A DNA stretch of 64,000 bases from Candidatus Melainabacteria bacterium (lineage in GTDB: Bacteria > Cyanobacteriota > Vampirovibrionia > Obscuribacterales > Obscuribacteraceae). A program made the position numbers and the translations under genes. Each line of letters opens with the position of its first letter. Positions within the stretch are counted from its first letter, which is position 1. Below the pieces are notes generated by a model. The model made no database searches. It saw only the letters and a program-made list of their open reading frames with translations, and was not told the origin of the DNA. The stretch is from contig JAFKGK010000002.1 of NCBI GenBank assembly GCA_017307165.1, positions 186,001-250,000 on the forward strand. Reading direction: 5' to 3'. Shown here one piece after another: positions 52,856-61,188 of this stretch.

Positions 52856-54205
52856 TTAGGTGATAACTGCTTTGATCAATCGCGGACTGTCTACTTGCTC
52901 AGGCGACAAAGTAAAAGCCTCGATGAGCTTTGCTCTTGCTTGATCCACATCGTTCTGGCTGTCTCCGTAGATAGTGGCAAGGCGCGCGCCTGCGTCAACA
53001 TGATCTCCCACTTTGGCTGCGAGGACGACGCCGACGGCTAGATTGATCGATTGGCCTTTTTTGGTGCGACCTGCTCCCATGAGCTTGCAGGCCTCTGCGA
53101 CTCTTTTGCCGTCTAATTGCTTGATCCAATATCGACTTTTCCCTTGCGGGAGGTGCATATCGTTGATCAAGGCCTCATCCAAAAACAGGTCCTGCTTGAT
53201 TTTTGCTTGAGGCATAATGCTGTAGTCATCGATCACTCTTGGATCACCACCTTGTTTTTGGATGAGCAAGCGAAAAGATTCGAGCGCTTCGCCAGAAGCA
53301 ATCAGTTGGCTCAGCTTAGCTTTTGCTTCATCCACATTGCTTGCTAGTTTAGCCTCGACGAGGGCGACCGCTCCAAGCTCCATGCAGAGTTGGTTGAGGT
53401 CGGCTGGCCCTTTGCCCTTGAGAGTTTCGATCGCTTCGATAACCTCGAGCGTATGACCTACAGCCATGCCGAGTGGTTGCTCCATGTCTGTCACCACAGC
53501 CAGTACCGGTCGCTCGAGGATGCGTCCCACTTTGGCCATGGTCTCGGCCAAGTCACGCGCATCTTCGAGGGTTTCCATAAAGGCGCCCTTACCGCATTTT
53601 ACGTCCAGGATAATGAGGTTGGCTCCAGCAGCAAGTTTCTTGGACATGACCGAGGCGGCTATCAGTGGTATGGATTGGACTGTGCCGGTGACATCGCGCA
53701 TGGCATAGATTTTGCCATCGCAGGGTGCGAGCTCTCCTGTCTGGCCGCCTATTGCCATACCGATGTCGGCTAGCTGCTCTTTAAATTTTTGGATCGGCAG
53801 ATCGACTATCATGCCAGGGATCGCTTCCATTTTGTCGATAGTGCCACCAGTATGGCCTAGTCCTCGACCCGACAACTTAGCCATGGGAATGCCGGCTGCT
53901 TTGAGCAGAGGCACAAAAACTAAGGTGGTCTTGTCGCCGACTCCGCCAGTCGAATGCTTGTCGCCAAACAAGGGGCCGATATCGCTCAGGTCGAGTACTT
54001 CGCCCGAGCGGCACATGGCGTCGGTAAGATAGGCTGTCTCTTGTAAAGTCATGCCTCTCCAGCAGGCTGCCATCAGCCAGGCAGATAGCTGGTAATCCGG
54101 AATCGAGCCATCCATGATGCCAGATACAAGAAAGTCGATCTCAGTCTTTGTATGTGCCTCCCCTGAGCGCTTTTTGAGAATCAGGCCGAGCATGGATACT
54201 GTCAT
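52856..54205 (-). CDS. pdp: Pyrimidine-nucleoside (thymidine) phosphorylase
   Basis: Cleaves pyrimidine nucleosides with phosphate in salvage. The protein has 449 aa with the family signature SGRGLGHTGGTIDKMEAIPG, phosphate-binding KHSTGGVGDKTTL and KCGKGAFM. Pdp and DeoA are hard to tell apart; the length and KHSTGGVGDK context fit Pdp of Gram-positives and relatives. ATG 54205 follows GAGAG; another ATG lies four codons in. Followed closely by the lipM-like gene. Confidence 0.94.
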   Translation of the reverse strand: MTVSMLGLILKKRSGEAHTKTEIDFLVSGIMDGSIPDYQLSAWLMAACWRGMTLQETAYLTDAMCRSGEVLDLSDIGPLFGDKHSTGGVGDKTTLVFVPLLKAAGIPMAKLSGRGLGHTGGTIDKMEAIPGMIVDLPIQKFKEQLADIGMAIGGQTGELAPCDGKIYAMRDVTGTVQSIPLIAASVMSKKLAAGANLIILDVKCGKGAFMETLEDARDLAETMAKVGRILERPVLAVVTDMEQPLGMAVGHTLEVIEAIETLKGKGPADLNQLCMELGAVALVEAKLASNVDEAKAKLSQLIASGEALESFRLLIQKQGGDPRVIDDYSIMPQAKIKQDLFLDEALINDMHLPQGKSRYWIKQLDGKRVAEACKLMGAGRTKKGQSINLAVGVVLAAKVGDHVDAGARLATIYGDSQNDVDQARAKLIEAFTLSPEQVDSPRLIKAVIT

Positions 54206-54340
54206 AAAATTTTCTCTCGATTGGCTCTTGACGACTCAAGATAGTTTTGCATAATAGATTTAGGGGGTCGGACCGCGAATATATAATAAAATCTCACTGG
54301 TCCACCTCCACCTTATTAAAAATCAAATCTTAGATATTCG

Positions 54341-55252
54341 ATGATGTCATCTAGTGAGCGGCCGTATTTGCAAGTCGACCGGGGTAGCATAATCGATTTT
54401 GGTCAGATCGATTTTGTTAATTGCCTGCCCCTTGCTATGCCTTTGATGCAATACAAGCCAGACCAGCTCCGCGTGCACTTTGCTTCTCCCAACGACCTCA
54501 ACAAGAGATACGCTGACAAAACTCTGTCTGTCGGTGCAATGAGTGCTTATTACTATCTCTTGGCCGATGATTTTGAGCTTTTGCCTGGGATTTCGATATC
54601 CAGTCAGAAGACCGTGGCTAGTGTCCTCTATTTTCATAAGGGTCGCGATCAAGCCAAATCTGGTTTGGTGGCTGTTCCTAGAACATCTGCCTCTTCGATC
54701 AATCTATTGCGTTTGATGTTTGTTCTGGATCATTTTTATAGAGGGCCCAATGATCTAGATGCAAATCCGGATTTACCGCGTCTCGTCATTGATGATGATA
54801 TCGATGCTGATACTCTCGGAGCTTCGGCTTACGACGGCTTTCTCAGCATAGGCGACGCTGCTCTCCTCAAAGATCATGCTTTCAAAAAAAAAGGAGACGA
54901 CCACTTAGGGCTCACTAGAGTGGATCTTGGCCAATGGTGGCAGGAACGTTTTGATCTGCCTATGGTATTTGGAGTCTGGGCTGCACGCAAAGATTTTGCC
55001 CGCGTCCGACAAGACGAGATGCAGGGACTTGCGAGGTTTTTGAGTGATTGTATTAGCTGGGGATTAAACGACGCGACTTGTTTCGCAAGAGTCAAAGAAG
55101 AAGCACAATCTAGGCTGAAACTGCCTTTAACACTCTTTGACGATTATTATCTACACCATCTCGACTTTAGACTCACAGACAGACATCTGGCTTCGATAGA
55201 GCTTTTTGGGGAGCAATTGCGCCGATACGGCTTATTGGGGCGGCCGCTCTAG
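54341..55252 (+). CDS. mqnA: Chorismate dehydratase, futalosine menaquinone pathway
   Basis: MqnA-like periplasmic-binding-protein fold, 303 aa: IDFGQIDFVNCLPL at the start, GAMSAYYYLL, LVAVPRTSASSINLLRLM and FLSIGDAAL near the middle, and the DLGQWWQERFDLPMVFGVW segment, all characteristic. It makes 3-enolpyruvylbenzoate from chorismate for menaquinone by the futalosine route. The usual N-terminus is extended by about 17 residues; ATG-ATG at 54341 has no clear ribosome-binding site. A TATAATAAA-like element lies about 50 bp upstream. The other mqn genes are elsewhere. Confidence 0.88.
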   Translation: MMSSSERPYLQVDRGSIIDFGQIDFVNCLPLAMPLMQYKPDQLRVHFASPNDLNKRYADKTLSVGAMSAYYYLLADDFELLPGISISSQKTVASVLYFHKGRDQAKSGLVAVPRTSASSINLLRLMFVLDHFYRGPNDLDANPDLPRLVIDDDIDADTLGASAYDGFLSIGDAALLKDHAFKKKGDDHLGLTRVDLGQWWQERFDLPMVFGVWAARKDFARVRQDEMQGLARFLSDCISWGLNDATCFARVKEEAQSRLKLPLTLFDDYYLHHLDFRLTDRHLASIELFGEQLRRYGLLGRPL

Positions 55253-55280
55253 GCAAATAGAGCTTACATTCACAGGATGT

Positions 55281-55308
55281 TTCACATAATATTAACTCTT
55301 GTTATACT
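55281..55308 (+). promoter_or_regulatory. Promoter of the membrane kinase gene
   Basis: TTCACA (55281-55286) and TATACT (55303-55308), 16-bp spacer. Transcription would begin about 5 nt before the ATG at 55320, which has no ribosome-binding site, so the transcript may be leaderless or nearly so. Confidence 0.5.
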
Positions 55309-55319
55309 AGACTGCACTC

Positions 55320-56732
55320 ATGAAAGGCTCCAATCCTCAAAACCAGAGACGTCCAAGCGACACCGATCCACGTCGGAGCGGCGCTTTTGTTTTGCGTGGC
55401 CGCTGGCAGGTGGTTGAGCATCTCGGCCAGGGCGGCATGGGCACAGTCTATTTGGCCTATGATCTCAATCTGGACAATCGCAAATGCGTGGTCAAAAAGC
55501 TCCGCGACGATTTTTTTAGAGACGAAGACAAAGAAAAGGCCCAGCAATTTTTTCTGCGTGAGGCAAAGGTCCTCAGCCGTCTACAACACCCCAATATAGT
55601 GCTTGTGCTGGATTCATTCCGCGAAGGCGACGATTATTACCTCGTCATGGAATACGTGGAGGGGCACAACCTGCATGACATGCTCAAGGAGCGCGAGGAG
55701 CTCTTTGATGAGGAGCAGGTCCTGACCTGGTCGAGACAGGTCTGCGATGTCTTGCATTATTTGCATTCGCACGATCCACCCGTCATCTATCGCGATCTCA
55801 AACCCTCCAATATCATGATCGACACCAAAGACCGGGTAAAACTGGTAGATTTTGGCATCGCTCGTCTTTATCAGGATGATGGCGATAACACACATGTCGT
55901 CTCTCAGGGGTATTCGCCACCGGAGCAATATTGGGGCGGAGCCGACCCCCGCTCGGATGTCTATGCTCTGGGTGCCACGATGCATTTTCTATTAACCGGT
56001 GAAGAGCCGCTGGCTCTTACTGTGTGCTCTCCGCAAGACATCAATGAGGATGTCTCAGAAGCATGCGATGCCATCGTCAATCGAGCTACTCAACAAGATG
56101 TGTATCTGAGATATCAGTCTGCTCTAGAAATGAAGGACGAGATTGATTACTGCCTTTCGGACGAACCAGAAGAAAAGTCAGGTTTTAAACATACCGAGTT
56201 GCTTGTAGGTGTTCTGGTGATGTTTTTGTCCATTGGCGCCTGGTTTGCCTATAGCAAGTTTGTCGAGATGAAAAATGATGCACAGGCGCAAACCGATCGC
56301 AATTTACAGGATCGCAAGGCCTTAGAAGCGCGAGCCGAGGCAATACGAAAGCGCGAAGAAAAATTACAAAAAATGCTCAATGGCGGCAAGGGCTTAAACC
56401 TTGATGCCCCGATGGTCACTATCGGCGGTGGCGGTGCACCCTTGCCCACTGGACCATCCAAATTGCCAGCTATTATTCCTGGTGCTCTGCCAAAGAGGGT
56501 ACAGGATCAAGCACCATCCTCGGCAGTAGGGACGGATACAAGCAACCCAAACATTCAAGCAGGGGCATATAGTTATAATCCCGGCAGGAACCCTTTCGGC
56601 TTCGGTGCGTCAGAAAACGCAACAAATATCTCAGCCGCTAATCACACAGAATCGCCCTTCGAAGAACGTGATGAGTTGCAATTAACCGATCCAGAAGGGC
56701 TTTCACCACTAGAAGAAGACGTACAGCGTTGA
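55320..56732 (+). CDS. Membrane-anchored serine/threonine protein kinase, 470 aa
   Basis: N-terminal cytoplasmic kinase (residues about 28-285): glycine loop GQGGMGTVYLA, VVKKL lysine, YRDLKPSN (Asp159), VDFGIAR and QGYSPPEQYWG. One transmembrane helix follows at about 293-312 (LLVGVLVMFLSIGAWFAY), then a coiled coil (residues 320-360, rich in Glu, Arg and Lys) and a glycine/proline/asparagine-rich tail outside the membrane. The tail has no PASTA domains, unlike PknB/StkP. It could sense envelope state, but the ligand is unknown. The start lacks a ribosome-binding site and lies very close to the predicted transcription start. Confidence 0.9.
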   Translation: MKGSNPQNQRRPSDTDPRRSGAFVLRGRWQVVEHLGQGGMGTVYLAYDLNLDNRKCVVKKLRDDFFRDEDKEKAQQFFLREAKVLSRLQHPNIVLVLDSFREGDDYYLVMEYVEGHNLHDMLKEREELFDEEQVLTWSRQVCDVLHYLHSHDPPVIYRDLKPSNIMIDTKDRVKLVDFGIARLYQDDGDNTHVVSQGYSPPEQYWGGADPRSDVYALGATMHFLLTGEEPLALTVCSPQDINEDVSEACDAIVNRATQQDVYLRYQSALEMKDEIDYCLSDEPEEKSGFKHTELLVGVLVMFLSIGAWFAYSKFVEMKNDAQAQTDRNLQDRKALEARAEAIRKREEKLQKMLNGGKGLNLDAPMVTIGGGGAPLPTGPSKLPAIIPGALPKRVQDQAPSSAVGTDTSNPNIQAGAYSYNPGRNPFGFGASENATNISAANHTESPFEERDELQLTDPEGLSPLEEDVQR

Positions 56733-56764
56733 CGCCTGCGATATATTGGATATAGCCTATAAGC

Positions 56765-57721
56765 ATGGTTCATTCAGGTGCAGCCACGATGACAATGTCC
56801 GACTCCAATTCCAGTTTTACTCTCTCCAAACTACCTCGCCCCCGGCTTAATGTATTGGATCTGATCAATATTATTGGTCGTGATTCGGTACCGACATATT
56901 TGTTTTGCGACATCGATATGACCTGGGCCGAGACCAAGCGCAAAGAGATGAAAAATAACGGTCTACCGGTTACAGTCACGGCCTTTTTGCTCAAGGCGAT
57001 TGGGATCGCTCAGAGGGCCCATCCGGAGAGCCGGACAGCAGCGCTTCCCTGGGGACGCACTGTGACCTTTAGCGATATTGTGGCTGGTTTCACAGTCGAG
57101 CGCTTTGTCGGCAATCAGCCGGCAGTCTTTCTTGGTGCCATCGACAATCCCGACACAAAGTCAATCGAGGAGATCACGACCGAGTTGCAGTCGTATGCTT
57201 CTAGCGACATGACCGACGTCAGGCATCTCGAACTGCAAACCCGCTTCAACAACCTCCCCACCTGGATCAGGCATTGTATTCTCTGGGCTGGATTGCGTTA
57301 TCCCAAAGTCAGGCTCAAGTTTCAAGGTGCGACATTTGGACTTAGCTCGATCGGCAAGTGGGGGATGAACGGTTTGATTCCTCCATGCGTATCTACTTCT
57401 ACTTTTGGAGTCGGTCAGATCGAAGAAAGGGCAGTTGTCAGAGACGGGCAGATCGTTATACGACCGATCATGACCATCATCCTCAATTTTGATCATCGCA
57501 TCATAGATGGTGCTCCGGCTGCAAGGTTTATGACTGATGTCAAACGCCTACTAGAGGGTGGTCTGGCCAATTATTTACAGGCCGATCAGCAAAAATCAGA
57601 AAGGCTCCAATCTGAGTTGACGCATGCTCCCGAGAGCATGGATTCTATTGTTAATGTTGCCGGCGAGCCTATTTCTCAATCGGCAAATAGCAACAATAGC
57701 GATATCTCAGTGGGCGTTTGA
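56765..57721 (+). CDS. Standalone 2-oxoacid dehydrogenase-type acyltransferase domain
   Basis: Protein of 318 aa matching only the catalytic (CAT) domain of dihydrolipoamide acyltransferases: an RxxVLDLINIIGR-like beginning, FLLKAIGIAQRAHP, and the active-site FDHRIIDGAPAARFM with His243 and Asp247. The lipoyl and peripheral-subunit-binding domains normally present in E2 are missing, so it may accept acyl groups directly from CoA or act as a regulator. It starts 32 bp after the kinase gene. ATG at 56765 has a weak ribosome-binding site; ATG at 56789 is an alternative. It overlaps the convergent patatin-like gene by 15 bp. Confidence 0.82.
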   Translation: MVHSGAATMTMSDSNSSFTLSKLPRPRLNVLDLINIIGRDSVPTYLFCDIDMTWAETKRKEMKNNGLPVTVTAFLLKAIGIAQRAHPESRTAALPWGRTVTFSDIVAGFTVERFVGNQPAVFLGAIDNPDTKSIEEITTELQSYASSDMTDVRHLELQTRFNNLPTWIRHCILWAGLRYPKVRLKFQGATFGLSSIGKWGMNGLIPPCVSTSTFGVGQIEERAVVRDGQIVIRPIMTIILNFDHRIIDGAPAARFMTDVKRLLEGGLANYLQADQQKSERLQSELTHAPESMDSIVNVAGEPISQSANSNNSDISVGV

Positions 57722-58690
57722 TCGCAATTTTTCCAGGTATTCTTTGATGGCTGGCGCTGCACGTCGTGCTGCTTGCTCGCCTGCTCTGATAGCCGCGTCC
57801 GCATCTTTGCTGCTGGTCGATATGATGTTGATGCCGTCTACCTGAGGGCGGATGACTATATCCGCATCCTCCAGGGCTGCCTGATCTAGTGATCTCCAAT
57901 GCAAGTCCAGCACGCGCTTTGTGACGCTGCCGATCTTGTGGAAGTCTTTGTCTAAAGCTGTCTTGGGAGTCTCGTCCACATCTATGGCAATGACAAAATT
58001 TGCGCCTTTGCTGCGTGCCTCTGCTACTGGTATGTTTTTTAGCACAGAGCTGTCTGTGTAGAGGCCATCTTGCAAACGCACCGGTTTGCGCAAGGCTGGT
58101 ATCGCAGATGATGCCTGCAAGACTTGAGCGAGATTGCCCTTGTCCAACAACTCGACTCTGCCATCAAGCAGATCCAGGGCTGTAGCGGCAAAGGGTACTT
58201 TTAGATTTTGTATTTGTTGTTCGGTCTCAGGTACCTGCTTGTTGAGATAGTGGGCAAACTTTTTGCCTCTGTAAAGACCATCATATGGTTCGATGCCGAC
58301 TAATCGAGGAGTGTTCATCAAAGGGACTATGATGAGCCTGAGCTTGAGAGGGACTGTAAGGTAAGCGTGCATGAGCTTTTTGCGTGTAAATTGCTCTTCT
58401 ATATGGAAAGGCGTCAAACCTGCGCAATAGAGTCCCCCGACCACAGCGCCCATGCCACAGCCTACTACCAGGTCGACTGGTATACCCTCGTCTTCTAAGA
58501 CTCTCAGAACACCTACAGCAGCGGCCGAGCGCAATCCTCCCGAGCCTATGGCTAGTCCAACGGTGGGTCTCTCCGTATGGGTGATGCCAATAGGACCAGG
58601 ATCGTGCGCCAAGACGGGCGCTGGTCCAAAATGAGCGGCAAGTAGGGTGAGGGCTAGTGTGGCAATTGCTTGTCTTATGTCCATATCCAC
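57707..58690 (-). CDS. Patatin-like protein with the catalytic serine replaced
   Basis: Protein of 327 aa: a signal peptide (residues 5-28), then a patatin fold with oxyanion loop GSGGLRSAAAVGVLRVLE, the nucleophile elbow VVGCGMGAVVGGLYCAG, and a DGLYTDSS segment in the place of the usual DGG/DGA. The elbow normally reads GxSxG; here it is GCGMG with Gly79 at the serine position, so lipase activity is doubtful. RssA/NTE-like proteins are the closest group by eye. ATG 58690 overlaps the end of the upstream gene by 16 bp, suggesting coupled translation. Confidence 0.85.
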   Translation of the reverse strand: MDMDIRQAIATLALTLLAAHFGPAPVLAHDPGPIGITHTERPTVGLAIGSGGLRSAAAVGVLRVLEDEGIPVDLVVGCGMGAVVGGLYCAGLTPFHIEEQFTRKKLMHAYLTVPLKLRLIIVPLMNTPRLVGIEPYDGLYRGKKFAHYLNKQVPETEQQIQNLKVPFAATALDLLDGRVELLDKGNLAQVLQASSAIPALRKPVRLQDGLYTDSSVLKNIPVAEARSKGANFVIAIDVDETPKTALDKDFHKIGSVTKRVLDLHWRSLDQAALEDADIVIRPQVDGINIISTSSKDADAAIRAGEQAARRAAPAIKEYLEKLRSNAH

Positions 58691-59898
58691 TGCATTCGGG
58701 CAGGCAAGATCAAGCCTTGCTTGGCCAGAGCGTCATCCAGAGTAATGGCCTCGAGCATGCACTTTTTGAGAAGGGCGATGGCCATGTCGGCTGAGACGAA
58801 GCCTTGATTGTAGAGGCTGTATGTCCTCAGTGTGGTGTAGAGCATAGACTCAGAAAGAGCCCCGGTGGCCAGGACTCGTTTGCCCACCTTGATCACCGAA
58901 GGCTCGTTTATGTCGCAGACCTTTTGCAGATCTGGCTCAGAGATCAAGCCACTATCTATGAGCAGATTGGCAGGCGTAAGATCTTTAGTTTGCGATAAAG
59001 GATTGGTGTAGTTTTCGGCGACTGCTTGATAGACGCTGACACCGCGAGCCTTGACTTGCTTGAGTGCCTCTGCTGCTTGATACGCTTTGACTGTATTGTT
59101 ACCGACCATATCCTGTAGCACTATCGCTGCTTCTAATAGATCTTGGGTAACCAGACCTTGCTCGAGCAAGATCTGACCAAATTGTTTTTCTTTGAGGAGT
59201 TCTATCTCCAGACATTCGAGCATGTCACCATCCGAAAGAAATCCTGCCATGGCGACGAGCTCGCCAATCCTCACTGTTTGCGTGCCTTTTTCGCTGTATA
59301 GACCCTTTTCAAATAAGGCTTGCTCTACAGAAATACGTCTGCGCACGACAGTGTGTAAGGCCTCGACGGCTTGCTCCTTGGATATCTTTTTGGAGCGCAC
59401 GAAAAGTTGTGCTGTGATGGCGGCATTCATAGCCCAACTCGATAGATCTCGGTTGAGGACCATCACGCGCGCCATCTGCATACCTGTATCTTTGGCCTTG
59501 ATAGCTGCTCGACCCAATTGCTCCGAATTGAGCATGTCTGCTGCCATCAAAAGCTCGGTCAGTGGATTGGAGATGGATTGTACAGTCTGAGTCTTTTTGT
59601 GCACGGAGGCGATGACACCCAGGGCATCCTCCATGTTCATGTTGTTTTGCTTGGCCAGTCTCAGCGCTTTGACTGCCATGTCGATGGTTGTTTTGTAGCT
59701 CGTGACCATTGCTTCTGCATCAAGTACGAGCTTCATGGTGGAGTCGCCGACTATATTGAGCATGGCGATTGCACGAGCAAGAGGCACGTTGAGGCTCTTG
59801 GCAGTTTGCATTGCCTCATCTAACTTTGCTTGCGATACGATGCTCGCTCCCAGCAATAAAGTTGGAAGAGCATCAGCTATGGCCTGTTTTTCTAGCAT
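58675..59898 (-). CDS. Four-repeat protein resembling MshEN/GspE N-terminal domains, 407 aa
   Basis: Four repeats of about 100 residues begin near residues 13, 115, 213 and 311, each opening with a hydrophobic LLxxxxIVSxxxLDEAM-type helix-turn (TLLLGASIVS, ELLMAADMLN, ELVAMAGFLS, NLLIDSGLIS). Halfway through, a second such unit occurs (for example FGQILLEQGLVTQDLLEAAI at residues 240-259). These units resemble the N-terminal domains of T2SS/T4P ATPases, which in MshE bind cyclic di-GMP, but there is no ATPase domain. ATG 59898 follows AGGAAAC. Its neighbour encodes a GGDEF enzyme, so a c-di-GMP-responsive role is a testable guess. Confidence 0.8.
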   Translation of the reverse strand: MLEKQAIADALPTLLLGASIVSQAKLDEAMQTAKSLNVPLARAIAMLNIVGDSTMKLVLDAEAMVTSYKTTIDMAVKALRLAKQNNMNMEDALGVIASVHKKTQTVQSISNPLTELLMAADMLNSEQLGRAAIKAKDTGMQMARVMVLNRDLSSWAMNAAITAQLFVRSKKISKEQAVEALHTVVRRRISVEQALFEKGLYSEKGTQTVRIGELVAMAGFLSDGDMLECLEIELLKEKQFGQILLEQGLVTQDLLEAAIVLQDMVGNNTVKAYQAAEALKQVKARGVSVYQAVAENYTNPLSQTKDLTPANLLIDSGLISEPDLQKVCDINEPSVIKVGKRVLATGALSESMLYTTLRTYSLYNQGFVSADMAIALLKKCMLEAITLDDALAKQGLILPARMQWIWT

Positions 59899-59992
59899 GT
59901 TTCCTGAACTTTAAAAAATGGAGAAATGTCTGGTATTACTAATCTACCAATCTAAATCATAAAAATAACGGCTGCTGGCCAATCTTGTATTT

Positions 59993-60802
59993 TTAAGGCG
60001 ACAGAGCGCGGATCTTGATCTGGTCGCCAGATTTTGGATGGCCAAACTCATCTGATGCGCTGCCTCCTCTTTTAAAGAGCTCCCAATACCTTCTTTCATG
60101 ACCTGAGGAGCCCGGAGCAAAGGCTAGATCACCCTCGGAGACATTAAAAGACCCGGTTGCCACAGTGGCAGTGGAGACATGGTTGCCGATCTGCACCTTG
60201 AGCCTCGTGCCAGCTTCTAGAGCAGCAACTTTTTCGTCTTCTTTACGGATTGTCGTCTTTAGATTGCCAAAGCTGTCTATATAACCGATCACATCGTTTG
60301 GCTCAGCAGGGATGGTCTCCATCTTGTCCAATTTGTGATTGATAAAGCTAAAATCACCGCGACTCGCCTTGCTTACTGCAATTGGAAAATAATCTCTCGA
60401 CCTAAATTGCGAACCCACTGCTTCGACGTTTGTGCTCCACAATTCTTGAATTTCGGATCTCACAAAGGACAATGAATACCCCGAATTGACAGCCAGGACC
60501 TGTACACCATTACGCAGGGTGGCAAACAATAGGCCTTCGCCCTCATTGTTGGCGCGGGCTTCTTTGCGATCCTTGCGTGGTGCAGTATTGGCAAAGACCA
60601 ATAGGTTTTTAGGGCGCAGGTCTTGATTGGCAAGAGCCAATTGGGCGACGATAAATCCCGTCGATACGGTGTCAAAGGCATGCACCGAGGAGGTGTGGAT
60701 GCGAGTGTCGTCGTGCAATTTGGAGACCAGGGCGGACATTACTTCAGCCCAGGCCATGTCGCCCTGTGCATAGTCGCAGACGAGGTGTATAAATGCGCTC
60801 AT
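59993..60802 (-). CDS. Divergent DUF62-like (SAM hydroxide adenosyltransferase family) protein
   Basis: Protein of 269 aa that follows the DUF62 layout: an N-terminal LVCDYAQGDMAWAEVM, the FRSRDYFPIAVSKASRGDF region corresponding to F-H-G-R-D-x-F, and C-terminal GYIDSFGNLKTTI. Characteristic motifs are altered: VDPGVG-like and PDNG-like segments read FANTAPRKDR and VNSGYSL, and the histidine of HGRD is Arg. The usual SAM hydrolysis or halogenase chemistry is therefore doubtful. Its ATG overlaps the stop of the preceding response regulator (ATGA), so both are co-translated. Confidence 0.6.
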   Translation of the reverse strand: MSAFIHLVCDYAQGDMAWAEVMSALVSKLHDDTRIHTSSVHAFDTVSTGFIVAQLALANQDLRPKNLLVFANTAPRKDRKEARANNEGEGLLFATLRNGVQVLAVNSGYSLSFVRSEIQELWSTNVEAVGSQFRSRDYFPIAVSKASRGDFSFINHKLDKMETIPAEPNDVIGYIDSFGNLKTTIRKEDEKVAALEAGTRLKVQIGNHVSTATVATGSFNVSEGDLAFAPGSSGHERRYWELFKRGGSASDEFGHPKSGDQIKIRALSP

Positions 60803-61176
60803 GGATCTTCGTTTTCTCCCTTTTGGCTTACATCTGAAATAGCTTGGGACAATTGTGGCAATTTGAAAGGCTTGGTGAGATACATGTCCGCACCGGCATC
60901 TAAGGAAGCCTGCCTGTCAGAACTTTGATCGCGTCCGGATAGCATGATGACGCGGGCTCGGCCGCCCTGCCTGCGATAAGTCGAGACGACCTCGAGACCG
61001 GAGAGGCCCGGTAGTGTCCAGTCGAGTACTATCACCTGGTGGTTGCCAGCCGCCATTTCTTCTAGTGCCTGCAAGCCATTGGAGGCGGTTTGCACAGTAT
61101 GATCTTGAAAAATGAGCCAGTCGGTCATGGTCTCCCGCAAAAAATCGTCATCGTCGACCAAAAGCACTCTGACCAT
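60799..61176 (-). CDS. Single-domain response regulator (receiver only), 125 aa
   Basis: CheY-like receiver: acidic pair VDDDDFL, phospho-acceptor Asp in VIVLDWTLPGLSG, Thr/Ser in MLSGRD and Lys in LTKPF. No output domain. It would relay phosphate or signals within this block. It lies 12 bp after the hybrid GGDEF gene and overlaps the DUF62-like gene. Confidence 0.93.
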   Translation of the reverse strand: MVRVLLVDDDDFLRETMTDWLIFQDHTVQTASNGLQALEEMAAGNHQVIVLDWTLPGLSGLEVVSTYRRQGGRARVIMLSGRDQSSDRQASLDAGADMYLTKPFKLPQLSQAISDVSQKGENEDP

Positions 61177-61188
61177 CTATCTTTTGCC

